Shown: positions 16,914-26,114, counted from the stretch's first letter. The stretch: 64,000 nt of DNA from Actinopolyspora biskrensis (GCF_013408175.1 NZ_JACBYW010000001.1:558001-622000), one strand, 5' to 3'. The notes: generated from the sequence alone by a model not told the origin. Translations and numbers: made by a program.

Positions 16914-17819
16914 GTGGCCACCGGAGTCGAGGACTGCGAAGCGGACCTGAAGCGGCTTCGCAGGAACCGCGGGTTGTGCTTGGCGCGGTCCGACCAGGTC
17001 GGTGATGCCCTGCGCACCGCCTGCGGGGTGAGCACCGATGACACGCCGGTGAGCGCGGTGCGGAAGGTCACCGAGGTTTTGAGCCGGCGGGCCGGTGCGT
17101 TGGGGAGTCAACAGCGGTTGGCCGTGCTGACGGCCTTGGGACTCGAGGGGCCTGAATCGCGGTTCCTGCAGGAACGGCAGGAGTGGCTCGCGCGGGAGCT
17201 CGAACGCGACTCCCGCACCGCTCGGCGCCGCGTAGACGAAGGCTTCGCAGAGCTCGCTTCGCTGCTCAGCGGAACCGAGACGGCGGCAGCGGTGCCGACG
17301 GGTTCGTGGCACACCGAACATGTGCGGGTCCTTCTAGCTCTCGACCAACCGAAACCGGAAACGTTCGTGCTTCACCGCGTGGTGGCCGACGCCGATCCGC
17401 TTGACGAGCTCGACCTCGCGGACACGCTGACTGCGGCGGATCAGGTTCAGAACGACATCTCGGTCGACGTGTTCGCCGGCGGCACGTTGCTGTGCGGGCG
17501 GAGCGGGATCATGGTGCGGCCGCCTGTACCGCTGCGGCGTGGGCAGAAGCACGAGATCGCGCTGCGGTTCCGCGTGGCCGAGGTGCTGCCGCACTGCGTG
17601 TGCGTGCCGAAGGACGTGTGCACGGAGATGGCCCTCACCGTGCGGTTCGGGACACGGATTCCGCGGGCGGTCGAACTGCTGGAGAAGATCGTCCAGAACG
17701 AGGTGCGGTCTCGGCAGATGACCGGCGTATCGCTCGAACCGGATTCCGCGGGCGAGGTCCACGCGCACTTCCGGGATCTCGATCCGGGGTTCGCCTACGG
17801 CGTTCGGTGGGAGGAGTAG
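16914..17819 (+). CDS. Unrecognised actinobacterial protein, possibly DNA-binding at its N-terminus
   Basis: A 301-aa protein. The N-terminal 110 residues are basic and helical (CEADLKRLRRNRGL; RKVTEVLSRRAG; RDSRTARRRVDEGFAEL), a pattern I associate with uncharacterised actinomycete proteins next to regulatory genes. The C-terminal half is beta-rich (HRVVADADPLDELDLADTLT; FAGGTLLCGRSGIMVRPPVP). The GTG start is set by GGAGGGG. It is convergent with the SEFIR gene. Function is unknown; a ligand-sensing regulator is only a guess from its layout. Confidence 0.65.
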   Translation: MATGVEDCEADLKRLRRNRGLCLARSDQVGDALRTACGVSTDDTPVSAVRKVTEVLSRRAGALGSQQRLAVLTALGLEGPESRFLQERQEWLARELERDSRTARRRVDEGFAELASLLSGTETAAAVPTGSWHTEHVRVLLALDQPKPETFVLHRVVADADPLDELDLADTLTAADQVQNDISVDVFAGGTLLCGRSGIMVRPPVPLRRGQKHEIALRFRVAEVLPHCVCVPKDVCTEMALTVRFGTRIPRAVELLEKIVQNEVRSRQMTGVSLEPDSAGEVHAHFRDLDPGFAYGVRWEE

Positions 17820-17823
17820 CGCG

Positions 17824-18378
17824 CTATGGCCGGTTCCCGGATGCCCATCCGGGAGAGCCGGGACCTGATTTCGGGGGCAACTCGAGTGGCGGGCCGAGCT
17901 CCGGTCGGACGTGTTCCGGCTGCAAGGTCAAGGTGCGATACAGCTCCTCGATGCCCTCATCGTCGAGTGTCGGTACCGGGTAATGGGTTACACCCCACGG
18001 CTGGAGGAAGTCGGGGATCTCCGCCTTCGTTCGCCCGGGCAGTACGACCGGGAGGATGCGCTTGGTCCACTTGCTCCTGGCACGCTGGAGCATGTCTCGG
18101 AGGATGGAGACTTCCCACTGCCCGCCTTCGTTCTCGTCGTCACTCACCTCCCCGTTGCCGACGAGCCGGTAGCGCGGCGAAGCTATCACCAGGGTGTAGT
18201 CGGTGTTCTTGATGCAGCGCTCGGCCCATTTCCCCAAATCTCGCCGGACCGGGTCGAGCCAGAAGTCGTTCTCCGAGTGGATCCTCCTGTCACCCAGCAA
18301 CCGCGCGAACTTCCGCACTTGGTCGCGGTGCTCATCGTTGTCATGGATGTAGGAGATGAATACGGTCGGTAGCTGCAC
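17824..18378 (-). CDS. SEFIR (TIR-like) domain protein
   Basis: A 184-aa protein that is essentially one SEFIR domain: PTVFISYIHDNDEHRDQVRK at the N-terminus, then WLDPVRRDLGKWAERCI, the core YTLVIASPRYR, and ILPVVLPGR. A Pro-rich tail follows. Bacterial SEFIR proteins have been described as defence effectors that deplete NAD+. No separate sensor domain is fused here, so it may answer to a partner such as the divergently encoded SEFIR-pseudokinase or the STAND ATPase. The start ATG at 18376-18378 lies 183 bp from the divergent start at 18562. Confidence 0.82.
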   Translation of the reverse strand: MQLPTVFISYIHDNDEHRDQVRKFARLLGDRRIHSENDFWLDPVRRDLGKWAERCIKNTDYTLVIASPRYRLVGNGEVSDDENEGGQWEVSILRDMLQRARSKWTKRILPVVLPGRTKAEIPDFLQPWGVTHYPVPTLDDEGIEELYRTLTLQPEHVRPELGPPLELPPKSGPGSPGWASGNRP

Positions 18379-18561
18379 TTCTACCTCTTCATATCACTAG
18401 CCGGAGATCTTTCGCGAGGTCCATGAGAGCACGCTCCGGTGGACATCCATGTGCCCCTGCTGGACAAATCTTGGACAACTCGTCTTTGAGTCCACGACGC
18501 CTGGAACAGGTGTGGCACGTTCTTCGCTGGAGCCGATCATGGGAACGGAGGGCGTTCGTTC

Positions 18562-19959
18562 GTGTTGAATCCGGGGGAAACCACGCGAAGCCCGCAGGTG
18601 TACGTCTTCCACGCGAACGACACGGCCGAGCACTTCGACACGGTGCACCAATTCGCGACGATGTTGCGTATGCGTGCAGGAATTGCTGCTGAACTGGAGG
18701 AATGGAGCCCGCCGCAGCGGACCGACCAGGTCGTCGCCGAGCTCCAACGATTCGCGGAAGCGGACTTCGTCCTGGTGGTGGCGTCGCCGGAGATGAAGCG
18801 CCTGATGGACACCCTGCATCAGGGAGAGTCCCGCAGGACTATCGGTGCCTCGCTTGCCCGGAACAACCTCGCCGAGGACCTCCCCGGGGCGCTCAGGCAG
18901 ATGCTGCCGGTCGTCCTGCCCGGGGCGACCCCTGCGGACATCCCGCGAATGCTGTTCTCGTACTCTGCGGACTGCTACGAGATCGACGAGATCGAGACGG
19001 ACGACGACGACGTCCAGAAGCTCCTGCACGCGTTGTACGACCGCCCCTTGCATGCCAAACCACCGCTGGGACCGCCTCACCCGGTCGCCGCGGAGCCGCG
19101 TCCAGCTGGCAGCACGCCTGCGGATCCGTCTGCGGAGGTGCTCCTCCGCCCAGGAGCGACGGTCGTGCTCGGAGGCCGGACCTACCTGGTGCACGACGGA
19201 GTCGAGACCCCCAGCGGCGAAGGCGGCCCCGAGGTCTTCCGCCAGGCGCCGGCACTGCTGATCGGTGAGCCGAACGAACGGGTCTGGCTGCGGCAGGTCG
19301 AGCGGAAGTCCCGGTGCACCGGAGAGTCCTTCGCAACGCTGGCGGGAGAACACGATCTGCTCGCGGAAATCGGGCAGGAGCAGGAGACCGTGCCACGCCC
19401 GCTCGCCCTCCTCGACGAGGGCCGCACGCGGACCCTCGTGCTGGCCTGGCCGCGGCGGGACGCACCTCCCGAGCACTTCGAGACCCTCGCTGACTACGTT
19501 CCGCATCCCGCCGAGCTCGACCCGATTGTGGTGCGCCGGACGCTGGAGGCCCTGGCCGGACTCGCCGCCCCGCTGGAGTCGTTGCACGACCGTGGGCGCA
19601 GCCACCGCGAACTGGCCCCGCGCGGCATCGTCCGGATCGACGAGGAGAACCTCGCGCTGCGCGATCTCGGCGCGGCGGCTCGGCCGGCCGTTCCGGGCGA
19701 ACGCGCCACCTATCGCGCCTCGGAGCAGACCCATCGTGGACGCTGCCAGATCGGCCCCTGGACCGATGCCTTCCAGCTGGCCGCCGTCGCCTACCACCAG
19801 ATCAGCGGTCACCGGCCCGGTGACGAGAGACCCGTGCCGGTGCGGCAGGCCTGCCCGCTCGTGCCGGAGACCGCGCGCGCGTCGATCGATGCCGCCCTCG
19901 ACCCCGACCCTTTCCGACGTCCGACGGTCACCGACCTGGCCGCCGCGTTCCGGAAGTGA
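18562..19959 (+). CDS. SEFIR domain fused to a protein-kinase-like (pseudokinase) domain
   Basis: A 465-aa protein. Residues about 10-165 are a SEFIR domain (VYVFHANDTAEHFDTVHQFA; FVLVVASPEMKRL; MLPVVLPGATPADIP). After an Ala/Pro linker, residues about 195-465 are serine/threonine-kinase-like but degenerate. The catalytic loop reads HRELAPRG (348-355) where active kinases have HRDxKxxN. The DFG position is DLG (368-370), and no clear glycine loop is seen. The GTG start is 183 bp from the divergent SEFIR gene. The stop overlaps the helicase start as GTGA, so the two are probably made together. Likely a signalling or scaffold subunit rather than an active kinase. Confidence 0.8.
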   Translation: MLNPGETTRSPQVYVFHANDTAEHFDTVHQFATMLRMRAGIAAELEEWSPPQRTDQVVAELQRFAEADFVLVVASPEMKRLMDTLHQGESRRTIGASLARNNLAEDLPGALRQMLPVVLPGATPADIPRMLFSYSADCYEIDEIETDDDDVQKLLHALYDRPLHAKPPLGPPHPVAAEPRPAGSTPADPSAEVLLRPGATVVLGGRTYLVHDGVETPSGEGGPEVFRQAPALLIGEPNERVWLRQVERKSRCTGESFATLAGEHDLLAEIGQEQETVPRPLALLDEGRTRTLVLAWPRRDAPPEHFETLADYVPHPAELDPIVVRRTLEALAGLAAPLESLHDRGRSHRELAPRGIVRIDEENLALRDLGAAARPAVPGERATYRASEQTHRGRCQIGPWTDAFQLAAVAYHQISGHRPGDERPVPVRQACPLVPETARASIDAALDPDPFRRPTVTDLAAAFRK

Positions 19960-22874
19960 GCCACATGCTGCGAGAAGTTCGAATCCACGGGCCGATCCAC
20001 CTGGTCCCTGGAAAGAAGCTGGATGAAGAACTGAAGAAGCGCAGACAGGAAGTTCCCGGGCTGCCGACGGGCCCTGAGCAGATCGTCGAGGATCTGTCCG
20101 GCCGGCCAGACGGCGTTCCCGCGATCGTGCTGGAGGGATGGGGCAAGGGCGGTCTCATCCTCCACACCTACGGCTATGTCGTGAAGCTCGGCCCGAGCAA
20201 CGACGAGGACTTCTTCTGGCTCAACCGGGTCGAGCCGTTCAAGCTCGGGGATCATTCGAACCTCGCCCGGACCTGCCTGCTGGTGCACTCCCGGTGGCGT
20301 GCCGAGGCGCATCCGCGGGAGGTTCCGAAGGACGCCGCCAAGTCTTGGGGTGCGCTGTGCAAGAAGTGGCAGCGGCTCCAGCAGGACTTGGCGGACCAGG
20401 AGAACGTCGCACGCCTGGATTCGCAGCACGTGCGGTACCTGGACAGGATCGCAGCCTTCAACGAGGTCGACCGCGACACCTCGGAGCGGAACGCCTCGCA
20501 CCGCTCCGGATTCGCCTACTGCAGCGTGCGTCCGGTAGGCGATCACGGCTCCACCGCGACGAGCACCTACGCCTTCGACATCGTCGGGCGTGCGCCGGAA
20601 CGGAACGCGCACCTGCAGATCAGCGGGGTCGACGATCGGCGGGGGCAGGTGTTGCGGGTGACCGGTGGTACGGCGGTCGTGCGGTTTGACGGGCCGTTGG
20701 ACTGGGACCGCCTGCCCGGCCGAGGCGAGCTGGTGCCGAGTCGTGTCGACGTCGTGCACGCCAAGCGCCGTGAGGCCGTGGAAGCGCTGCGCTCACGGCA
20801 GACGGTGCACCGCTCGTTGCTGAGGGTGCTCGTCGAGCAGCGGATGTCGCCGGTGCGCGAGGTCGGTGCGCAGCCCTCCCCCCAACTCGACCCGTCGCAG
20901 GCGCGCGCCTTCCGCGGTGCGCTGGGTGTTGAGGACCTCCTGATCGTTCTCGGGCCGCCGGGCACCGGCAAGACGCGCGTCATCACGGAGATCGCCAGCG
21001 CCCTCAAGCACTCCGAGCGAGGGAAGATCCTGATGACCTCGTACTCCAACAAGGCTGTGGACAACGTTCTGAAGCGTAGACCGAAGGACGTGATCGCGAT
21101 CCGTCTCGGTAACGAGTTGAACGTGGATCCTGATGTCCGCCCCCTGTTGCTCGACGAGTTCGCGAACGATCTGCGCTGCGAGCTCGAAAGGAGCAGCAGC
21201 ATGCGACACGAGAGGTACGAAGGGCTTCCGGCCGCGCTCGCCTGGCACCACGAATTGGGCGAGCGGATCAGCGACTGGCGATCGTCCTGGACCGAGCTGG
21301 AATCGTGCGGGACCGAACTGGAGCAGTGCCGCCGCGCGGTCGGTGGAGCTGCGCATGTCCGCGCACGGCGACTTTCCCGGCGAGCTCACCGCCAGCAGCA
21401 GCGGACTACCCGAATGCAGCACCGGTTGGATCGGCTCGTCCAGCGTGCCGATAGCAACAGGTCCGGAACTGGTTGGTGGTCTCACATGATCGGTCGTCTG
21501 CGCGACCGCCGGATCGTGAAGTGGCAGGAGCGGCTCGTTGCCGAATCCCGACGGTTGGGCGAGATCCGCGAAAACCTCAGGCGCACTCAGGAAGAACTCG
21601 AAGCGGTGCTCCGGGACGTACCGGAGGTGCAGGCAGCGCAGCGGAAGTTCGAAGAGGCGACGGAGAACAATTCCCGGAAGCGGGCCGACGCCCTCCATGC
21701 GTTGGCAGAGCTGCGCCACGCGCTCCTCAACGTGCAACCGCTGCCGGGGGTGTCCGGTGTCGAGGACGACACGACAACGTTCCGGCGAGTCGAAGAGCTG
21801 TACGCGACCGTGCACGAGCGCGTCGGTCTCCTGCAGGCCCGCGCCCAGTTGATAGACGACTGGTACACGGCGATCACCAACTGCCAGTCCCAACAGCTGC
21901 GCCCCGAGCTGATCCGCTACGCCGACGTCATCGGCACGACCTGCATCGGCGCGGCCAACTACGAGGACATCTCCGCGGAGGAGTTCGACCTAGTGATCAT
22001 GGACGAGGCTGGGCAGGTGCGGACCTCGGATGCCCTGATTCCGTTGATCCGGGGACACCGCGCGGTTCTGATCGGCGACGAGAAACAGCTGCCTCCGGTG
22101 AGCGAGCACGAAGTGGAGGAAGCGATCGAACAGCGCGGGGATTCCGCAGCGCTCCTGGAGCTGTCTCGGAAGAGCCTGCTGGAAGCTCTCGTCAACTCAG
22201 TGCCCGCGAGCCACGTGGTGCAGCTGCGGACGCAGCGCCGGATGCCAGAGGAGGTCGCGCGGTTCGTCTCCCAGCACTTCTACGGCGGAACCCTGCAATC
22301 CGCTGTGGAACCGCGGCAGGGCGACGCGCTCTTTAGCAAACCGCTGGTGTTCGTGGACACTGCGGGGCTGTCCGATCAGGAGCGCCACGAACGGCTGGCA
22401 CCCGGCCGGCACAAGGGGTACGTCAACAACGCGGAGGCGCAGGTGCTCAACCGGCTCGCCGAGCACTACGCGGCCAGCGGGGCGGAGTGGGCGCTGATCG
22501 TGCCGTACCGAGCACAGCTCGAACACCTCAAGCACATGGCCGGAACCTGGGCTCCGAGCCAGGAGCACGTGGACGCCAACATGGGCACGGTCGACTCGTT
22601 CCAGGGCGGCGAGCGCGATGTGGTGCTCTACGGCTTCACGCGCAGCAATTCGGGCGGCCACATCGGATTTCTCGACGACCTGCGGCGACCGAACGTCGCG
22701 TTCACCCGGGCCAAGCAGCGGCTCGTCCTCGTCGGTGACATGAAGACGCTGCTCACCGCCGCAGATCCCGAATTCCGCACCATGATGGAGACACTGCACG
22801 GCACGCTGCGCACCGACGGGGAAATGATCAACCACCACGACCTCGTCGCCCGACTCACAGCACTGGGATCATGA
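19956..22874 (+). CDS. SF1 (Upf1/Dna2-like, COG1112-type) helicase
   Basis: A 972-aa protein. The N-terminal 320 residues are a family-specific beta-rich region. The helicase core has GPPGTGKT (333-340), DEAGQ (683-687), GDEKQLPPV, the QRRMP motif, DSFQGGERDVVLYGFTRS and VAFTRAKQRLVLVGD. A long basic, coiled-coil insert (about 430-650) separates motif Ia from motif II. This is the class of helicase found in Mokosh defence systems, where type I members carry a kinase domain; here a kinase-like domain is on the preceding gene instead. It overlaps both neighbours by 4 bp and is the central enzyme of a three-gene operon. Confidence 0.88.
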   Translation: MSHMLREVRIHGPIHLVPGKKLDEELKKRRQEVPGLPTGPEQIVEDLSGRPDGVPAIVLEGWGKGGLILHTYGYVVKLGPSNDEDFFWLNRVEPFKLGDHSNLARTCLLVHSRWRAEAHPREVPKDAAKSWGALCKKWQRLQQDLADQENVARLDSQHVRYLDRIAAFNEVDRDTSERNASHRSGFAYCSVRPVGDHGSTATSTYAFDIVGRAPERNAHLQISGVDDRRGQVLRVTGGTAVVRFDGPLDWDRLPGRGELVPSRVDVVHAKRREAVEALRSRQTVHRSLLRVLVEQRMSPVREVGAQPSPQLDPSQARAFRGALGVEDLLIVLGPPGTGKTRVITEIASALKHSERGKILMTSYSNKAVDNVLKRRPKDVIAIRLGNELNVDPDVRPLLLDEFANDLRCELERSSSMRHERYEGLPAALAWHHELGERISDWRSSWTELESCGTELEQCRRAVGGAAHVRARRLSRRAHRQQQRTTRMQHRLDRLVQRADSNRSGTGWWSHMIGRLRDRRIVKWQERLVAESRRLGEIRENLRRTQEELEAVLRDVPEVQAAQRKFEEATENNSRKRADALHALAELRHALLNVQPLPGVSGVEDDTTTFRRVEELYATVHERVGLLQARAQLIDDWYTAITNCQSQQLRPELIRYADVIGTTCIGAANYEDISAEEFDLVIMDEAGQVRTSDALIPLIRGHRAVLIGDEKQLPPVSEHEVEEAIEQRGDSAALLELSRKSLLEALVNSVPASHVVQLRTQRRMPEEVARFVSQHFYGGTLQSAVEPRQGDALFSKPLVFVDTAGLSDQERHERLAPGRHKGYVNNAEAQVLNRLAEHYAASGAEWALIVPYRAQLEHLKHMAGTWAPSQEHVDANMGTVDSFQGGERDVVLYGFTRSNSGGHIGFLDDLRRPNVAFTRAKQRLVLVGDMKTLLTAADPEFRTMMETLHGTLRTDGEMINHHDLVARLTALGS

Positions 22875-24094
22875 CGACACAAGAACGTTCGCAGCAGAAG
22901 AGCTTCGCCGCGAAGCGGCGCGCACTGGAGGACGCAGCGTACCGGAAGGGGCTCCACCCCACCCGCGTGTTCCCCGTTTTGTTCCCGGTGCACGAGGTCG
23001 AAGTCCGGGCCACCACCAGGGTGGGGCGTCCCTACGGGCTCATCGACAAGTTCCTCGAGCGGTCCATCGCCGAGGGCGGGATCACGACGATTACAGACCT
23101 CGCCGATTTCCTGGGGCTGGACGCTGTTCTCGTCGACCGGGCACTCCGGGTGCTGCGCCGTATCGGACACCTGCGTCCGCACGACGACGAGCTCGTGCTC
23201 ACTCCGCTCGCCCACGAGTCGCTGAGCGACGGCACCCGTTACGAGATCCGCCGCGAGGAGCGGCGCAAGATCTACTTCGAAGGCTTCCAGTCGCAACCGC
23301 TGCACCGGCGCCACTACGAGGATTCTAGCGCCTTCTTGACTCCGGTGGAGGCGGAAACCCGGGCCAAAGAAGAGAGATTCTCCCAGCTGCTGTCGACACG
23401 ACCGTTCCGGAAGGATGCACTTGCCGCTTTGGAGAAGCACCCTGAGCGCGGGAAGTTCAACCTCCCTCTCACCGTGGAGAACCCGCGGGAGATCCAACCG
23501 GAATACGTGTTCCTCCCGCTCTACCTCGTGCGCGCGATCGCGCGCGGCGGGCACCTCCGCTACCTCGCCTACGACGAAGCTAACGTCGGTGAGTTCGACG
23601 AGGGGCTCAGCGAGCTGTGTACCCAGCAGCCGGAGATCGCCCGCGCCCTGCAGAACGAAACGCCATCGGTCGCGGAGCAGAAGTACAGCGTCCAGAAGTG
23701 GCTGGACAAGAACGCCCCTTCCGGACGGAGCCCCTTCCAGCACCCGGACGGGTCGTGGCAGGTCAACTTCGCACCCGAGGACTTCGAACCGGTTGGATCG
23801 CGAAGCATTAGGGACGTGGGCTCGTTCGTCGACCTCCGCACCGTCGTGGTCCGGATGTGGTGCCAGGACCACGATGTGCGGCGACGTGCCTTGCTGAAGC
23901 GTGTCGAATCCCAGTTGGACCGGTTCCGCTACAAACCGCAGGACCGTGCGGACGAGTTGCGCATGACCGGGGATCAGCTGGAGTTTCCCGGCCTCGACGA
24001 AAGCAGGCTGCGCGCGTTGGCTACCGAGGCCGGGAGGAGTGACCTGGTCGATCGGCTCGACCAGGTGGTCGGCACCCCCGCGCAGGACACCTGA
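22871..24094 (+). CDS. Winged-helix protein of the SEFIR-kinase/helicase operon
   Basis: A 407-aa protein coupled to the helicase by an ATGA overlap. Residues about 71-118 look like a winged helix-turn-helix (ITTITDLADFLGLDAVLVDR, then TPLAHESL). The remainder is charged and helical, with a conserved-looking EIQPEYVFLPLYLVRAIARG segment that may be structural. No nuclease motif is obvious. It closes the operon; the next 500 bp are non-coding. It is probably a required partner, nucleic-acid-binding or adaptor, of the helicase. Function is unknown. Confidence 0.72.
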   Translation: MTTQERSQQKSFAAKRRALEDAAYRKGLHPTRVFPVLFPVHEVEVRATTRVGRPYGLIDKFLERSIAEGGITTITDLADFLGLDAVLVDRALRVLRRIGHLRPHDDELVLTPLAHESLSDGTRYEIRREERRKIYFEGFQSQPLHRRHYEDSSAFLTPVEAETRAKEERFSQLLSTRPFRKDALAALEKHPERGKFNLPLTVENPREIQPEYVFLPLYLVRAIARGGHLRYLAYDEANVGEFDEGLSELCTQQPEIARALQNETPSVAEQKYSVQKWLDKNAPSGRSPFQHPDGSWQVNFAPEDFEPVGSRSIRDVGSFVDLRTVVVRMWCQDHDVRRRALLKRVESQLDRFRYKPQDRADELRMTGDQLEFPGLDESRLRALATEAGRSDLVDRLDQVVGTPAQDT

Positions 24095-24429
24095 GCCCAG
24101 GTCTCTTTCCTGGTGCTGATATGGATTTGGGAACGGATCTGAAGCGCTGTTCTGCTCCAGCCCCGGTGAGCAGTTTGGGACGAGCGGCAGAGTGATGGGC
24201 GAAGAGGACTCGCCCGTGCTCTTCCGCGTCCGCGCCAGTCGTCACCAGCTCGATCGCTTCCGGCGGCGCGCCGGACGGCTCCGCATCTTTTCTGATCTCG
24301 TACGGGCGGCCAGTCGTTCACGTTCTGCGCGATACCACTCTTTTCGCCCCTAGTAGGGATCGAGTGGAGAGCGCAGCCTCCAACATCGACGGCCGCCTGG
24401 CCGCGCCGCTATGAGGGGTCCGGCAATGT

Positions 24430-24470
24430 GATCCGGGTGGTTAGTGCGCAGTTCGCCCCTCCGACACCGT
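24430..24470. repeat. 41-bp long-range direct repeat, copy B
   Basis: Differs from 12934-12974 at 3 of 41 positions and lies in the same orientation, 11,496 bp away. It sits about 125 bp upstream of the AbrB-like/tyrosine-recombinase operon and directly before a hairpin. It is a candidate recombinase target or operator of the AbrB-like protein. No third copy was found by eye downstream of the recombinase. Confidence 0.55.
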
Positions 24471-24472
24471 GG

Positions 24473-24490
24473 TGTGGGATCCCTCCCACA
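24473..24490. promoter_or_regulatory. Hairpin next to repeat copy B
   Basis: TGTGGGA (24473-24479), loop TCCC, and TCCCACA (24484-24490) form a perfect 7-bp stem. The next bases include a short T-rich stretch (TTTTTCTTCCTTTTT, about 24502-24516), so it could act as a terminator, or as a recombinase-recognition hairpin given its position. Confidence 0.4.
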
Positions 24491-24594
24491 GTATGTGAAT
24501 CTTTTTCTTCCTTTTTCGGTGGCTGGCGCGTGGTGTCGCGTCGGCCGTTGTGTCGTGTCCTGCTCCCGGTGCTGGTGTCCCGGGGGTGAGGCGT

Positions 24595-25068
24595 GTGTCT
24601 GAGTCGGTGGTTCCCGGCCTGGCCCCGTCCGGGGCCGGTGATCGTGCGGATATCGGTGGTGGGTCGGGTTCGGCGCGGGCTGTGCGGGCGATGCCGTTGG
24701 CGGTGCTGCCTGCCCTGCGTGTGCGCGGTTCGCGGTGCTATCGGATCGTGGCGCTGGACGATCGTGGGCGGTTGGCCGAGTCGGCGGTGATTGCGGCGCT
24801 GGGGTGGCGGCCGGGGCAACGGTTGGCGATCCGGGTGGTCGAGGGCGTCGTGTTGATCGAGGCCGATGGTGGTGGGGTGTTTCGGCTGTCCCGCCGTTGT
24901 CACGTGCCGTTGCCCGCGCCGGTGCGCCGGTGGTGCGCGTTGGGTGCGGGTGATCGTGTGCTGTTGGTGGCCGAGCCCGCGCGGGGACGGTTGACGGTGT
25001 ATTCCCTGACTGCCCTCGACGGGGTGCTCTCGTCGGTGCACGAGCGCGTGTGGGGTGAGGCCGAGTGA
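24595..25068 (+). CDS. AbrB/SpoVT-like swapped-hairpin DNA-binding protein
   Basis: About 157 aa from GTG 24595, chosen because GGGGGTGAG lies just upstream; an in-frame GTG at 24550 is an alternative. Two AbrB-like beta-hairpin units appear in tandem: YRIVALDDRGRLAESAVIAA with WRPGQRLAI, then FRLSRRCHVPLPAPVRRW with LGAGDRVLLV. The protein overlaps the tyrosine recombinase start by 4 bp (GTGA), so the two are co-translated. It may be a directionality or regulatory factor for the recombinase, perhaps binding the repeat upstream. The partner role is inferred from coupling. Confidence 0.68.
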   Translation: MSESVVPGLAPSGAGDRADIGGGSGSARAVRAMPLAVLPALRVRGSRCYRIVALDDRGRLAESAVIAALGWRPGQRLAIRVVEGVVLIEADGGGVFRLSRRCHVPLPAPVRRWCALGAGDRVLLVAEPARGRLTVYSLTALDGVLSSVHERVWGEAE

Positions 25069-26114
25069 ACGCTCAGAATGATCAACCTGGTGCGCCGAGT
25101 GGTGCCGACGTGGAGGCGGCTCGGTTGGTGTTGGCGCGGATGGGGGTGGCGCCGGAGGATCTGGTCGGGTCTGCGGTGGAGTCTTGTGTGGTGCCGACGT
25201 TTGCCGAGTACGTGCCGGTGGTGGAGCAGGCGGTGTCGGCGGGTACCAGGCGGGTGTATGGCTCGTACTGGAAGCGTGTGCTGGAATTCTGGGGTTCTCG
25301 GCGGTTGGATGAGCCCACCGCGTCGGAGGTCAAGCACCTGGCCGAGCGGGTGCGGGCCCAGCGGGTGCTGCGGCGCAACGCGCGGGGCGGCAGAAGCGCG
25401 GTGGAGCACTGCATCGCGGCGTTGCGGTGTGTGTATCGGCACGCGGTGGCTGACGGGATTGTGTCGGAGTCGCAGGATCCGGCCCGGCGGGTGGCGATGC
25501 CGCGTCGGTTGCCGAGTACGCGTCGGGGGTTGGGTGAGCAGCCGGTGGCGGAGGTGAACCGGGTGGCCGCTGCGACGGGCAATGATCCGGCGTTGGATGC
25601 GTTGTTGGTGCGGTTGCACACCGAGACCGCCTGCCGCCGGGGCGGGGCCCTCGCGCTGACGGTCCGGGATCTGGATACGGACCAGTGCCTGATCCTGTTG
25701 CGGGAGAAGAATGATGCGGTGCGGTGGCAGCCGGTTTCGCCGACGTTGATGCGGTATCTGCGCGAGCACGCTGATCAGCGGGGTGCGCATGCCTCCGGTG
25801 ACGGGAGGGTGTTGCGCTACCGGAATCGGTCACCGTTGACGCATCGCCGGTATGACCACTTGTGGCACCGGCTGGGTCGGCATCTGTCGTGGGTGGCTAC
25901 CCAGCAGGTCAGCACGCATTGGTTGCGGCACACCACGTTGACGTGGGTGGAGCGTCACTTCGGCTACGCGGTGGCCCGGGCCTACGCCGGCCACACCGAC
26001 AGTGCGGGCGAAAGCGGGGTGACGGCGACCTACGTCCGCGCGGGGCTGCCCGAAATCGCCGCAGCCCTGGCTGCCTTGACGAGTGAGGAACACCCACTGG
26101 CCCCGGCGGACTAG
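25065..26114 (+). CDS. Tyrosine recombinase / site-specific integrase
   Basis: A 349-aa protein with an N-terminal SAM-like core-binding domain (about 45-150) and a C-terminal catalytic domain. Likely catalytic residues are R191 (TETACRRGG), K215 (REKND), H285 and R288 (HWLRHTTLTW), H310 (YAGH) and nucleophile Y323 (TATYVRAG). All are present, so it should be active. It lies downstream of, and is coupled to, the AbrB-like gene. The 41-bp repeat upstream may be its substrate. It is probably the integrase of a small cargo element rather than of the conjugative element at the left edge. Confidence 0.9.
   Translation: MNAQNDQPGAPSGADVEAARLVLARMGVAPEDLVGSAVESCVVPTFAEYVPVVEQAVSAGTRRVYGSYWKRVLEFWGSRRLDEPTASEVKHLAERVRAQRVLRRNARGGRSAVEHCIAALRCVYRHAVADGIVSESQDPARRVAMPRRLPSTRRGLGEQPVAEVNRVAAATGNDPALDALLVRLHTETACRRGGALALTVRDLDTDQCLILLREKNDAVRWQPVSPTLMRYLREHADQRGAHASGDGRVLRYRNRSPLTHRRYDHLWHRLGRHLSWVATQQVSTHWLRHTTLTWVERHFGYAVARAYAGHTDSAGESGVTATYVRAGLPEIAAALAALTSEEHPLAPAD

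Larger units (their letters stand above)
24095..24594. other. Intergenic region between the helicase operon and the recombinase operon
   Basis: About 500 bp holding the end of the helicase operon, copy B of the 41-bp repeat, a hairpin at 24473-24490 and the promoter of the AbrB-like/recombinase pair. No gene was found in its first 300 bp. Confidence 0.5.
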
